NCBI RefSeq assembly: GCF_017355185.1
Contig: NZ_JADILJ010000036.1
Coordinates: 1-40,516, forward strand
Direction: 5' to 3'
DNA from: Rathayibacter sp. SD072
GTDB taxonomy: Bacteria > Actinomycetota > Actinomycetes > Actinomycetales > Microbacteriaceae
Length of the DNA stretch: 40,516 nucleotides
Under the pieces are notes generated by a model that saw only the letters and a program-made list of their open reading frames with translations, was not told where the DNA came from and did not search any database. Every line of letters begins with the position of its first letter. The first letter of the stretch is position 1. The position numbers and the translations under genes were made by a program. This document shows, piece after piece, positions 1 through 8,044 of this stretch.

Positions 1-83
1 ATCGCCAGCAACGCTTGCAGCGTCGGGTCAAGCGTCGAGGTGTTCGGGTCTTCGGGGAGCGAGGCGAGAAGCAGCAAGACCAC
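1..83 (-). CDS. Possible 5' end of a minus-strand gene, cut by the window edge
   Basis: On the minus strand a GTG at 83-81 opens a frame that runs off the left edge (MVLLLLASLPEDPNTSTLD...). An in-frame TGA lies directly before the GTG, so this would be the true N-terminus. Third codon positions are mostly G or C and the peptide looks protein-like, but only 27 residues are visible and no family is recognisable. A 7-bp inverted repeat (77-83/93-99) overlaps the start. The plus-strand frame over the same bases is low-complexity and less convincing. Confidence 0.2.
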   Translation of the reverse strand, partial: MVLLLLASLPEDPNTSTLDPTLQALLA

Positions 84-125
84 TCACCCAGTGTGGTCTC
101 AACCTGATCGAAGTGTCGTCGCCAC

Positions 126-293
126 GTGTCCGATAGCCGGTCGCTATCCGGACACTCGCGCAGCGCCGGCCGACGTCGAGACTCCAACCGTTGTGCAGAG
201 GACCTTGACGACTTGTGCAGAGGACCTTGGGACCTGACACTTCCGCGCAATCGCGCGGCGCAGCGCGCTCGTGCAGAGGAGTGCGGACACTGA
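126..293. repeat. Repeat cluster upstream of the resolvase (res-like)
   Basis: The 385 bases before the resolvase hold no convincing complete gene. They contain an imperfect inverted repeat (GTGTCCGATAGC at 126-137 against GCTATCCGGACAC ending near 155), two exact copies of TTGTGCAGAGGACCTTG (191-207 and 213-229) and a third partial copy, GTGCAGAGGA, at 271-280. CGGACACT recurs near 150 and 285. A short palindrome, CGGAAT-TG-ATTCCG, lies at 341-354. Small resolvases usually act on a res site of several repeated subsites just upstream of their own gene, so this cluster is the natural candidate. That role is inferred from position. Confidence 0.45.
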
Positions 294-385
294 AAATCAG
301 CCGAGAGGGTTGTCGCGGTCAACGTCTCGATAGACCCGTCCGGAATTGATTCCGGTGACGGGGTAGCTACTGAGACACTTTCGTC

Positions 386-1015
386 ATGGCGAAGCTGGTT
401 GGGTACGCGAGGGTGTCGACGGACAAGCAGGACGCGACGGCGCAGCGCGACGCGCTGCACGCCGCCGGGGTCCCGCTGGACCGCATCTACGTCGACGCCG
501 GCCGCTCCGGCTCGAACCGGGATCGCCCGGCGCTGCGCGAGGCGATGGCGGCGTGCGATGAGGGTTCGACCCTGTTGGTCACCAAGCTCGACCGGCTCGC
601 GCGGTCGCTGCCGGATGCGCGCGACCTGGTGGCGGAGCTCACGAAGCGAGGCGTGAGTCTGAGCATCGGGGGAGCGGTGCACGACCCGACCGATCCGGTG
701 GGCCGGCTGTTGTTCAACATGCTCGCGATGGTCGCTGAGTTCGAGGCCGAGATGATCCGGTCGCGCACGCGCGAGGGTATGGCGGTCGCGAAGGCCAAGG
801 GTCGGTTGAAGGGTCGCAAGCCGAAGCTGTCGGCGAAGTTCGAGCAGCTCATGGTGGCGGAGTACCGGACCGGTGAGCACACGGTTGCGGAGCTGGCCGA
901 GCAGTACGGCGTGGGCCGCGCGACGGTCTACCGGGCGCTCGATCGAGCGAAGGCGAAGGGCGACGGATCGCTCGCCCTGTCGCTCACTGAGACGCGCGAC
1001 GAGGCGGCGGCGTAA
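386..1015 (+). CDS. Serine recombinase, small resolvase/invertase type
   Basis: A 209-residue site-specific recombinase. The N-terminal catalytic domain has YARVS with the nucleophilic serine at residue 11, then the DAGRSGSNRDRP and LLVTKLDRLARS arginine motifs near residues 42-54 and 83-94. The long E helix (LLFNMLAMVAEFEAEMIRSR) follows at about 108-128. A C-terminal helix-turn-helix (HTVAELAEQYGVGRATVYRAL) lies at about 165-185. Length and order match Tn3-family resolvases and plasmid multimer-resolution enzymes. No transposase is nearby, so a stand-alone multimer resolvase or a transposon remnant are both possible. The gene ends in a strong terminator. Confidence 0.93.
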   Translation: MAKLVGYARVSTDKQDATAQRDALHAAGVPLDRIYVDAGRSGSNRDRPALREAMAACDEGSTLLVTKLDRLARSLPDARDLVAELTKRGVSLSIGGAVHDPTDPVGRLLFNMLAMVAEFEAEMIRSRTREGMAVAKAKGRLKGRKPKLSAKFEQLMVAEYRTGEHTVAELAEQYGVGRATVYRALDRAKAKGDGSLALSLTETRDEAAA

Positions 1016-1020
1016 GTGAA

Positions 1021-1057
1021 GAGGCCCCCGCGAGCGTGAACGCTCAGCGGGGGCCTC
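1021..1057 (+). terminator. Terminator after the resolvase
   Basis: An 11-bp perfect stem, GAGGCCCCCGC / GCGGGGGCCTC, with a 15-nt loop starts 5 nt after the resolvase stop codon. No T tract follows, as is common in high-GC actinobacteria. It may also serve the minus-strand gene that ends at 1143. Confidence 0.75.
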
Positions 1058-1142
1058 CGTCGCGACGAGGGGGACGTCACGCACCGTCACGGTACTCGCG
1101 AGGTCGGGGGCGGTACAGATCCCCCAGTTCGACGTCTGCGGG

Positions 1143-1565
1143 TCAGTCCGGTTCGTCGTCCCAGGCGATCAGCGGCGGACGTTGGGCGATGCGGGGCATG
1201 GGTCCCGTGTTGTCGATCGTGCGGGTGGGCTGGTGGTAGCCGGCGGCGTGCGCGATCGCGGTGAGAGCGTGTCGCGCGTGCTCGTAGTCGAGCTGTTGGG
1301 TGACGTGGCGGATGGAGATGTGGGTGCCTTCTGCGAGGGCGGCGGCGAGGGTGAGGATCGCGAGGTCGGCGCTGGTGAGGCCGGTGCGTCCGTGGAGGGC
1401 GCGGTCGTAGTCGACGGCGTAGACACCCCACCCGGAGTCGTGCAGAATCCACGGCTCGTCAGCGTTCGCGAGGCCGGTGCGGATGAGTAGTTCGGTTGCT
1501 GCCTCGCGTCCCTTGTCGCCGGCCGCCCAGGCGCGCAGCTCGTCGTCCGGGTGTGCGCTCGTCAT
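1143..1565 (-). CDS. Hypothetical protein, 140 aa
   Basis: I do not recognise this family. The 1565 start (MTSAHPDDELRAWAAG) is chosen because GGAAG lies about 5 nt upstream; the longer upstream frame is arginine/serine-rich and not protein-like. The product is soluble with no membrane segment. It contains HDSGWGVYAVDYDRALHGRTGLTSAD followed by a helical half with repeated histidines (HISIRHVTQQLDYEHARHALTAIAHAAGYH). It sits downstream of two other small genes on the same strand, next to the transfer region, and may be an accessory protein. This is a guess from position only. Confidence 0.65.
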   Translation of the reverse strand: MTSAHPDDELRAWAAGDKGREAATELLIRTGLANADEPWILHDSGWGVYAVDYDRALHGRTGLTSADLAILTLAAALAEGTHISIRHVTQQLDYEHARHALTAIAHAAGYHQPTRTIDNTGPMPRIAQRPPLIAWDDEPD

Positions 1566-1648
1566 GCTGCTTCCGATCGTTTCGGGTGCACTGCTGCTGG
1601 TGTCTATTCTCTGAGGCCATCCATCCGATAAGCAGAGCGCCGGCCGGA

Positions 1649-1723
1649 GGTTCGAGGCCGTCAAGTGTGGCCCGGAGGGTCATCCCCGGAGGGGACGCGG
1701 AGCGCTCTTGACGGTCTCGAACC
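1649..1723. repeat. 17-bp inverted repeat in an intergenic gap
   Basis: GGTTCGAGGCCGTCAAG at 1649-1665 and CTTGACGGTCTCGAACC at 1707-1723 pair at 16 of 17 positions across a 41-nt loop. The loop holds two copies of a CCCGGAGGG-like string. The element lies between two minus-strand genes and is too long-looped for an ordinary terminator. It may be a recombination, replication or relaxosome site. Confidence 0.6.
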
Positions 1724-1773
1724 GGAGGCCAGAGTGCCGCGTCGGATGGACGGCCGGAACGCGAGCTGCCCTC

Positions 1774-2091
1774 TCAGTGCGCGTCAGGCGTCGGGAGTTG
1801 GGCGATGAACTCGCGGAGGTCGGTGTAGACCTCTGTGCGCGTCTGTCCGGTCGCTTCCCCGAGCGCGATGGCCAGGTAATCGAGTGCGCTGGCGGATGCG
1901 AGGAGTACGACTTCGTAGTCTGCCGCGGGGTTGGAATGGCCCGGCTTGTTGCGGTCGTCGTTTTCGCGAAGGACGGCGGTCGCGGCGTCGAATGCCTGCT
2001 TCGATTCGACGGCTCCGCGTCCGATGCCGTGTCGGTCCTGCGCATAGCTGACGAGAGCTTGGGCGACGGCGCGGGTCTCGTCGTGCATCAT
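1774..2091 (-). CDS. Hypothetical protein, 105 aa
   Basis: Start codon at 2091 overlaps the stop codon of the upstream gene (ATGA), which fixes the start and shows translational coupling. The product (MMHDETRAVAQALVSYAQD...) is predicted helical and soluble. It contains a central ENDDRNKPGHSNPAADYEVV stretch and a C-terminal LGEATGQTRTEVYTDLREFIAQL helix. No family is recognised. Together with its 108-aa partner it forms a two-gene unit transcribed away from the oriT-like region, where conjugative elements often keep small accessory genes. Confidence 0.65.
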   Translation of the reverse strand: MMHDETRAVAQALVSYAQDRHGIGRGAVESKQAFDAATAVLRENDDRNKPGHSNPAADYEVVLLASASALDYLAIALGEATGQTRTEVYTDLREFIAQLPTPDAH

Positions 2092-2414
2092 TCGCTGTGC
2101 TCCGGGGCAGGGGCCGGCGTTTCCTCTGCCGGGCGTCGGGTGGAGCGTCGGGCGCGGGGAGCGGCGCCGATCGTGCCAGGGGCGCGGGCTCCGGTGGCGC
2201 GCAGTTCCTTGTCGCTCCATCCGGAGGCGAGGGCAGCGTCCCACGCCTTGCTGTGCGCGTCGCGGGCGTCCTTCGCTGCCTGGTCCGCGGTGTCGACGTC
2301 GTTGGTCGCCGCGACGAGGACGCGCACTGCTGCGACCCGTTCTTCGACGGATCGCTCGAGCAGTTCGCGTGCGGAGGCGGCTGCGGTGTCGGGGTCGATT
2401 CTCTTGTCTGCCAT
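2088..2414 (-). CDS. Hypothetical protein, 108 aa, alanine-rich and helical
   Basis: The product begins MADKRIDPDTAAASARELLERSVEERVAAVRVL and is strongly helical for its first 70 residues. A short Arg/Pro/Glu-rich tail follows (ARRSTRRPAEETPAPAPEHSE). A SWSDKELRATG-like segment resembles helix-turn-helix tails but is not diagnostic. No Shine-Dalgarno is visible. A TAACCT box (2421-2426 on the minus strand) sits 6 nt before ATG, so the mRNA is probably leaderless. It is divergent from mobC across the oriT candidate. A relaxosome or regulatory role is possible but unproven. Confidence 0.65.
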   Translation of the reverse strand: MADKRIDPDTAAASARELLERSVEERVAAVRVLVAATNDVDTADQAAKDARDAHSKAWDAALASGWSDKELRATGARAPGTIGAAPRARRSTRRPAEETPAPAPEHSE

Positions 2415-2652
2415 GCCGTCAGGTTAATCGAGTCGCGGAGCGACTGCCATCCCCGATCCGGCTCGCCGGATCGATCAGCGGAACACCTTCGGTGTCGACG
2501 CCTGTCAGGAACGATTTGGGGAGCAAGCTGGCCGGTTAGGTCCCCTAACCTGTTTTCCGGCCTGGCGCTGCGCTGGGCCGGGGTGCACACTGGACGTGTG
2601 GTCCCCGCCGGGAGGCGGGTTCGCTGCGCTGGGCCAAGGGACGGAGGACGGG
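2415..2652. other. oriT: Candidate origin of transfer (oriT), hairpin-rich
   Basis: This 238-bp gap lies between divergent small genes and mobC. It holds four perfect small hairpins in a row: AGTCGC-gga-GCGACT (2431-2445), GATCCGG-ctcg-CCGGATC (2455-2472), ACACC-ttc-GGTGT (2483-2495) and GGTTAGG-tcc-CCTAACC (2534-2550). The last is enclosed by GGCCGG/CCGGCC (2530-2535/2557-2562). oriT regions commonly lie beside the mobC/relaxase genes and contain such inverted repeats next to nic. The nick position cannot be read from sequence alone. Confidence 0.55.
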
Positions 2653-3045
2653 ATGACGAACGAGGGTCGCCTGTTCGGTCGCAAGCGCCGGGCGAACGTG
2701 CCGGCGGAGCAGCGCCGCGAGAAGACGTACAAGGTGCGGGTGTCGCCGGCCGAGGATGCAGCGTTGCGTGCTCGGGCCGAGGTGATGCAGGTCACGGTCC
2801 CGCGGTTGATGTTCGAGGCCGCGACCGATGCGGAGCGACGCACGAACACGGAGTGGCGGGCGGTCGGCTCGGAGCTGGCGCAGATCCGAACGCTGATGGG
2901 ATTCATCTCGAACAACATGAACCAGCTCGCGCGGTTCGCGAACACTGAGGGTCAGTTCCCGGTAGAGGCGGAGCGGTTGGCGGCGGAGTACAAGCTGCTG
3001 GTGCCTCGCGTGTATGCGGCGCTGGATCGGTTGGAGGGCAAGTGA
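2653..3045 (+). CDS. mobC: MobC-like relaxosome accessory protein
   Basis: A 130-residue protein that likely binds oriT and helps the relaxase. After a basic N-terminus it has a ribbon-helix-helix-like segment (KTYKVRVSPAEDAALRARAEVMQVTVPRLMFEAA, about residues 24-58). It then has the MobC signature region with ISNNMNQLARFAN (about 86-98). The start at 2653 is set by GGAGG at 2643-2647; the longer frame upstream runs through the oriT region. The stop codon overlaps the GTG start of the relaxase gene, so the two are translationally coupled. Family and length agree with mobilisation proteins of the MobC type. Confidence 0.88.
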   Translation: MTNEGRLFGRKRRANVPAEQRREKTYKVRVSPAEDAALRARAEVMQVTVPRLMFEAATDAERRTNTEWRAVGSELAQIRTLMGFISNNMNQLARFANTEGQFPVEAERLAAEYKLLVPRVYAALDRLEGK

Positions 3046-4721
3046 TCCCCAACGTCACGTACGGCGGGGACATGGGCGGCCTGGTGCAGTACCTCGCCGG
3101 CCCGGGCCGTACCAACGAGCACACCGAGCAGCACTTGATCGCGGGGGACCCGGCGATCATGGCGATGCACGGCGAATCGGTTCTGGATCGTGCGGAGGCG
3201 CGAGAGATTGCGCGGAAACTGACACACAACCGCGACTTCTTCGGCGTCGACGTCACTCGTCAGGTGAAGGTGTTCGACCGGGAGACGGGGGAGCAGACCG
3301 GCACCGAACGGGTGAAGTCTGACGTGTGGCATTGCTCGCTGTCGCTACGGGCCGAAGAGGGCCAGCTCACCGACGAGCAGTGGGGCCGGATCGCGACCGA
3401 CTTCGTGGATCGGATGGGCTTCTCCGGGCCGTCGTCAGGGAAGGCGAATTGCCAGTGGGTGGCTGTGCGTCACGGGCTCTCCGCGAACGGGAACGACCAC
3501 ATCCACATCGCCGTGTCCGTGGTGCGCGAGGACGGCACCAAGGCGCACATCCCGCGGGACAAGAAGCTGTCGCAGACGGTGTGCCGGGAGTTGGAGCGCG
3601 AGTACGGCTTGGAGCGACTGCACGAGCCGGAGCGTGAGCTGGGGGAGCGCGGTATCCAGCCCGCAGCGCGCGAGGTCGCGCAGCGCCGCGGTGCGGTCGA
3701 GGTCGACGCGCACCGTTTGGAGCGGGCCGTGCGATCCTCCGCCGCGGCGTCGGTGGATGAGGGCGAGTTCGTGCGCCGGATGCGCCAGGCGGGCGTGCTG
3801 ATCCGACCCCGCTACGCGGCCGGCCGGGACGATGTTGTCGCCGGCTATTCCGTCGCGTTGCGGCCGGAGAAGAATCAGCCGGTGGTGTGGCACGGCGGCG
3901 GGAAGCTCGCCCGTGACCTGACGCTGCCGGAGCTACGCAAGCAGTGGCCCGACAGCCCTCAGACGGCGACCGCGGCCGTGCAGGAGTGGCAGGCGACGGC
4001 CAAGAATCCGTGGCGCTACGAGCCGGTCGCACCGGGCCGCGAGACGCGCGACGTGACGCCGGAGGTGTGGACGGATTACGCGCGCGAGCTCGCGGCGTTG
4101 AACGAGCGAGTAAAGGGCATTTCGCCGTCCGATCGGGCTCAGTGGGCGCATGCAGCGCGGGAGGCGTCGGGCGCGTTCGCGGCCTGGTCGCACCGGTTGG
4201 AGGCAACACCCGGGCCGCTCGCGGACGCATCGCGAGCGTTGGCGAAGTCGGCGCATCTGCGCGCTCACGAGTCGACGCCGCGGCCGTCGTCGTCGCGGTC
4301 GTTGGCCGGGCAGGCGATGGTGCTTATGCAGGTCAGTCGCAGCGGTAAGGCGACCGCCGCGGAGGCGTTGATCTTCCGTGAGCTGGTGACGCTGAGTCGC
4401 AGCCTGTACTCCATGCACAAGGCAGTCGGGGACGCACGGCGGGCACGAGAAGTGCGGTCGATGATGGAGCACCGGCTGACGGTCGTCCGCGACCGCATGC
4501 CCGCGATCGCCGCCGCCGGCCCGTCACGGGATCAGGCCGTGCAGCCGCACCGCGAGCTGACGGCGGAGGAGTTGCGAGTGCAGCGCGTCGCCGCCGCGAA
4601 TCGCGGCTGGGCGGACGGCTCACCGCTCCCGCGACAGCGCCCGACAGAGACACCGCGGGTGGAACAGCCCGCGCCGACGTTTGGTCCGCAGCGGGGCCGG
4701 GACGACGGACGCGACCGCTGA
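3042..4721 (+). CDS. mobA: Relaxase (mobilisation nuclease, PF03432/MOBP-like)
   Basis: This 559-residue protein would nick oriT and stay covalently bound to the transferred strand. The GTG start overlaps the mobC stop. The N-terminal half is the relaxase fold: TYGGDMGGLVQYL (residues 6-18) with Tyr7 and Tyr17 as candidate nucleophiles, WHCSLS (96-101), and the metal-binding motif NDHIHIAVSVV with His153 and His155, plus His144. The C-terminal half is helical and charged and ends in a proline-rich tail. The MOBP assignment rests on the HxH motif and the MobC partner; another relaxase class is not excluded. Confidence 0.9.
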   Translation: MIPNVTYGGDMGGLVQYLAGPGRTNEHTEQHLIAGDPAIMAMHGESVLDRAEAREIARKLTHNRDFFGVDVTRQVKVFDRETGEQTGTERVKSDVWHCSLSLRAEEGQLTDEQWGRIATDFVDRMGFSGPSSGKANCQWVAVRHGLSANGNDHIHIAVSVVREDGTKAHIPRDKKLSQTVCRELEREYGLERLHEPERELGERGIQPAAREVAQRRGAVEVDAHRLERAVRSSAAASVDEGEFVRRMRQAGVLIRPRYAAGRDDVVAGYSVALRPEKNQPVVWHGGGKLARDLTLPELRKQWPDSPQTATAAVQEWQATAKNPWRYEPVAPGRETRDVTPEVWTDYARELAALNERVKGISPSDRAQWAHAAREASGAFAAWSHRLEATPGPLADASRALAKSAHLRAHESTPRPSSSRSLAGQAMVLMQVSRSGKATAAEALIFRELVTLSRSLYSMHKAVGDARRAREVRSMMEHRLTVVRDRMPAIAAAGPSRDQAVQPHRELTAEELRVQRVAAANRGWADGSPLPRQRPTETPRVEQPAPTFGPQRGRDDGRDR

Positions 4722-4766
4722 CCGGCGGGCGTCCGAACATCATCAAGACCGAGGGAGGGTAAGCGG

Positions 4767-5693
4767 ATGAGTGACCACAACGACGCCGACGGAGGCGTGC
4801 ACGAGGACATGGACACGGCCATGCGGACGGCACTGACGGTTGCCATGCAGCTGGCCGACAAGATGGCTCGGTTGCGCGACGATCTGGCGCGCGACGCGGA
4901 GCGCCGCGACACCGACGCGGCGCGGGAGCTGTCTGCGCGGTTCGAGGCGGAGCGGGCCGTGGCCATGTCTCAGGTCGACGTGGTGAACCGGCCCGAGTGG
5001 TGGCAGGACGCGAGTGTCGAGGACGTCGCGCGGGTGGCGGAGACGGCCGAGTCGTGGCGCGGATTCGATCCGCGCGCGGCGGCGGCGATGGAGACCATTG
5101 GCCGGGAGGTACAGGAGCGCTACGGCGTCGACGTGTCCTCCCTCATCGCGGACGAACGTGCCCGCGCCGGCGAGGAGCGCACGGAGGCCGTGCAGCTCGT
5201 CGCGGAAGCGGACCGGCTGGACCGCGCCGCCGACACGCGCGCGCAGGATGGCCCTGAGAGCGGCCAGGACGTCGCGAGCGGGTTGGAGGCGCAGGCGCTC
5301 GCGTACGAGGCCGCAGCGGCCCGTGGCGGCGACGAGGGCCGCACGCCGGAGGAACTGCTGGGGCTCGCGGCTGACGCTCGAGCGCAGGCGCAGCTCCACC
5401 AGGACGGCCCGGCTACTGACTCGTCGTCGGCTTCGCCGTCCGAGCCGGCCGCGGACGCTGCACGCGCAGAGTCGGGCGTGCAGTACGACAGCTCGGAGCG
5501 GCGCGAGGCGTTCGCGAAGAGCATGGAGGGGAAGGCGACACCGGAGGAGATTGCGGTGCGGATGCGCGCCGACGTCGACCAGGCCCGACCGGCCCACGAA
5601 GCCGTGCTCGCGAAGAGCACCCCGTCTCGCGGCCGCGGTCGCGGCACGCCGGGTGGTGGGCGCACGCCGGAGCGCGGCGACCGTTCCCGCTGA
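4767..5693 (+). CDS. Helical protein following the relaxase
   Basis: A 308-residue, very acidic and alanine-rich protein with a clear SD (GGGAGGG near 4752) 45 nt after the relaxase gene. The first 130 residues are helical and include RPEWWQDASVEDVARVAETAESW. A long coiled-coil-like stretch follows (ADERARAGEERTEAVQLVAEADRLDRAADTRAQ), then a low-complexity linker, a short SSERREAFAKSMEGKATPEEIAVRMRADV segment and an Arg/Gly-rich tail. The family is not recognised. Co-transcription with mobC and the relaxase suggests a relaxosome or DNA-processing partner. The transcript ends at the 5701-5747 terminator. Confidence 0.75.
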   Translation: MSDHNDADGGVHEDMDTAMRTALTVAMQLADKMARLRDDLARDAERRDTDAARELSARFEAERAVAMSQVDVVNRPEWWQDASVEDVARVAETAESWRGFDPRAAAAMETIGREVQERYGVDVSSLIADERARAGEERTEAVQLVAEADRLDRAADTRAQDGPESGQDVASGLEAQALAYEAAAARGGDEGRTPEELLGLAADARAQAQLHQDGPATDSSSASPSEPAADAARAESGVQYDSSERREAFAKSMEGKATPEEIAVRMRADVDQARPAHEAVLAKSTPSRGRGRGTPGGGRTPERGDRSR

Positions 5694-5700
5694 CACCGCA

Positions 5701-5747
5701 CACACGAAAGGGCCGGTCCGCAGTGAGCGGGCCGGCCCTTTCGTGTG
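5701..5747. terminator. Strong bidirectional terminator
   Basis: CACACGAAAGGGCCGGTCCGC (5701-5721) pairs with its mirror at 5727-5747 with one mismatch around a 5-nt loop. The AAAG/CTTT flanks give a T tract in both directions. It lies between the converging relaxase and T4SS operons and can end both. Confidence 0.88.
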
Positions 5748-5762
5748 TCCTGTCGCGTTACC

Positions 5763-6179
5763 TCAGCGCGTCACAGGCGGGAAGAAGCCTGGCGGCGGCG
5801 GCGTGTAGGGGAGCGGATCGCCGGGCTTGTTCGTGTCCTGCGATTCCGCGAACGGACCTGTGGTGGACATGAGGATGCTCATCTGCCGATCGCACTGGTT
5901 GATCCACCAGTCGTTCATCTGCACCGGGTCCTGCCGCGCGTTCTCCCACGAGCGCCACAGTGCCTCCAGGCGGCTGATCGCTTCCTCACTGCGCCACCAA
6001 TCGCCCCTCCATCGGAAGTCCGAGCGGCCCGGCCGGCCCACGGTGCGCCGGTAGGTGAAGATCAGATGGTTCCGCACGAACTCATCCGTGCTCTTGTAGA
6101 ACAACTCCGGCTCGGGCGCCTGAGCTTTCTCGGGCTCGGACGGGTCGTCCTCATCGCTGAAATCGAGGCCGTCGCTCAT
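5763..6179 (-). CDS. DUF4913 domain protein
   Basis: 138 residues. The central part matches the actinobacterial DUF4913 pattern: FVRNHLIFTYRRTV, then WRGDWWRSEEAISRLEALWRSWENAR, then MNDWWINQCDRQMSILMSTTGPF. The N-terminus is acidic and the C-terminus proline-rich (YTPPPPGFFPP). DUF4913 genes commonly sit beside coupling-protein genes on actinobacterial conjugative elements, as here, 2 nt after the VirD4-like gene. The molecular role is unknown; an accessory to the coupling protein is the simplest reading. It is the last gene of the T4SS operon. Confidence 0.85.
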   Translation of the reverse strand: MSDGLDFSDEDDPSEPEKAQAPEPELFYKSTDEFVRNHLIFTYRRTVGRPGRSDFRWRGDWWRSEEAISRLEALWRSWENARQDPVQMNDWWINQCDRQMSILMSTTGPFAESQDTNKPGDPLPYTPPPPGFFPPVTR

Positions 6180-6181
6180 CG

Positions 6182-8044
6182 CTAGTTCTTCTCCTGGCCT
6201 GGCTGGTGCGCGGCGATCGACGCCTTGATGGCCTCGACGGTCGCTTTCGGCCCCTTGAACCAGGGGACCGTTTTCAGCATCACGGCACGGTTACCGGAGG
6301 AGAACATCACCGCGCGGCCGCGGGGGAGGTCCGCGAGCTCCTGCACTTCCAGGATCTTGTCTCGCTTCAACGACGTCGTGGTGGAGCGGACGCCCTTGTT
6401 CATGCTGACCGAGGTCGTCTCCCGGTCGAAGGTGCCGATCAGGTCGGAGAGCATGCCGAGGAATTCCGGGTCGGAGACGCCGCCTGCGTACAGTTTCGTG
6501 TTCGACGCGGACCACAGCTTCTTCATGCCGTCCTGCCCGTACACGGCCACTCCCTGCGACCAGGACTGATAGACCGACATGATCGGGATTCCTCGAGAAC
6601 CGAAGTGGCTGTAGAGGTCGGGCAGGTCCGACCAGCGGCACACGTTCGCGGCCTCATCCAGCAGCCCCAGCAGCGGCGTCTTCAACCGACCACCGGGTGA
6701 GGCGGTTGCCAGCTCCTCCGCCGCCTCGATCGTCGCCGCGGTCAGCGCGGTGACGAGTGCGGTCGCGTTGCCGGCGCCTTCCTTCGAGAGGGAGTACAGG
6801 GTGCCGTGGCCCTTCACGAACTCGTGCGGGTTGAACTGTCGGCGCGGATCGACCGGCGCAGGCCGGACCGCCGTCGCCGTCCCGCCCCCGTCGACGGATG
6901 CGCCATCGACAGCATGCGCGGTCGCCTCCTGCACATGGTCGCCGGCCGCGGCCGGACCGGCGGAGTCCGTGCCGGGGGCGATGGGTCGAGGGTTCACCCA
7001 CGGCTCGATGTTCGTGTTGTTCAAGCACGCGGCCATCCGCTCCGCGGAGGAGTAGATGCCGTCGCGGGCCTTCTCGGACCCGCGCTGCACCGACCGGATC
7101 GCCTCCGCCTGACGCGGGTAGCCGGCGTCCTCCAGGTACTCCAACGCCTCCGTCCGGGCCACGTTCGTCAGCCAGTCGTACACATCCGTGATCGGCCGAT
7201 CCTGCATCGCCGCGGCGAGGAACATCGCCGCGAGAAGGTTCTGCGCCTTCCCTTCGAAGTACGCATCCGTTTTCGCGCCCGCGGCGGTCACGGAGGAGGC
7301 GAAGTGCTGCGCGAGCTTCGCGGCCTTGGTGTCGTCGGTGACGTACGTCAGCGGGTTCCACCACCAGGTGGGCTCCTCTAGCGCGACCTTCTGCGGGTCG
7401 AAGACCCACACGTCCCCGACCTGCGCGCGCAGGTCCCGCGTCGCATCGAGCACGTCGCGCTTGTTCGAGGTGGTGACCACCGCTCCGGGAGCGGCGGCCA
7501 GCGCCGGGATCACGAGAGAGGTCGACTTACCCACGCGAGGGCCGGCAATGAGGATCATCATGTCCTCGAACGAGGCGTACAGCGTCTTCTTGCTGTTGAG
7601 CACCATCGCCCCGGTCGGCACTCCCGGGTTGCCCTGCACGCCCAGGCGCGCGGACGTCGCGGTCGCTGCTTTCAGCTGCGACCCCTCCATCTCCTTCACG
7701 GACGCCATGTGCCGGGCGGCGTGATCCGCGCGCGACCCGCCCCGCGCCATCATCGACCGCATCCACAGCACCCACACCCCGACCAGGACGACAACGACCG
7801 CGACAGCGATCGCGACCGTCGTTCCCGAGGTCGGCCACGTGTACGTGCCCTTGCGCAGCCCCTCGATCATCGCGAACGGGTCGCCGGTCATCCCGGGGTT
7901 GATGCCGTCCATGTCCGAGCCCAGCTTCATCGACACCGCGAAGCCGACGATGGCACCTATCGCGGTCAACGACAGCGCGAGAATCGCGGTCTCGTTGCCC
8001 GCCTTCCCCGGCTCCCGGCGGCGGTTGCTGGTCATCCTGCTCAT
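6182..8044 (-). CDS. VirD4/TraG-type coupling protein ATPase
   Basis: 620 residues. It would join the relaxase-DNA complex to the secretion channel in the inner membrane. Two N-terminal membrane segments (about 20-38 and 75-95) precede the ATPase domain, with Walker A GPRVGKST (168-175) and Walker B LLGLLDEA (around 458-465). A Gly/Ala/Asp-rich insert lies between them. The 8044 start is supported by AAGGAG 8 nt upstream and an ATGA overlap with the preceding tiny gene. The long N-terminal extension in the same frame is arginine-rich and not protein-like. Length and motifs are typical for the family. Confidence 0.93.
   Translation of the reverse strand: MSRMTSNRRREPGKAGNETAILALSLTAIGAIVGFAVSMKLGSDMDGINPGMTGDPFAMIEGLRKGTYTWPTSGTTVAIAVAVVVVLVGVWVLWMRSMMARGGSRADHAARHMASVKEMEGSQLKAATATSARLGVQGNPGVPTGAMVLNSKKTLYASFEDMMILIAGPRVGKSTSLVIPALAAAPGAVVTTSNKRDVLDATRDLRAQVGDVWVFDPQKVALEEPTWWWNPLTYVTDDTKAAKLAQHFASSVTAAGAKTDAYFEGKAQNLLAAMFLAAAMQDRPITDVYDWLTNVARTEALEYLEDAGYPRQAEAIRSVQRGSEKARDGIYSSAERMAACLNNTNIEPWVNPRPIAPGTDSAGPAAAGDHVQEATAHAVDGASVDGGGTATAVRPAPVDPRRQFNPHEFVKGHGTLYSLSKEGAGNATALVTALTAATIEAAEELATASPGGRLKTPLLGLLDEAANVCRWSDLPDLYSHFGSRGIPIMSVYQSWSQGVAVYGQDGMKKLWSASNTKLYAGGVSDPEFLGMLSDLIGTFDRETTSVSMNKGVRSTTTSLKRDKILEVQELADLPRGRAVMFSSGNRAVMLKTVPWFKGPKATVEAIKASIAAHQPGQEKN

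Noticed and set aside
1649-1723. tRNA gene or fragment suggested by GGTTCGA
   Set aside because: Only the T-arm-like core is present; no acceptor, anticodon or D-arm can be folded around it. No tRNA or rRNA gene was seen anywhere in the window.
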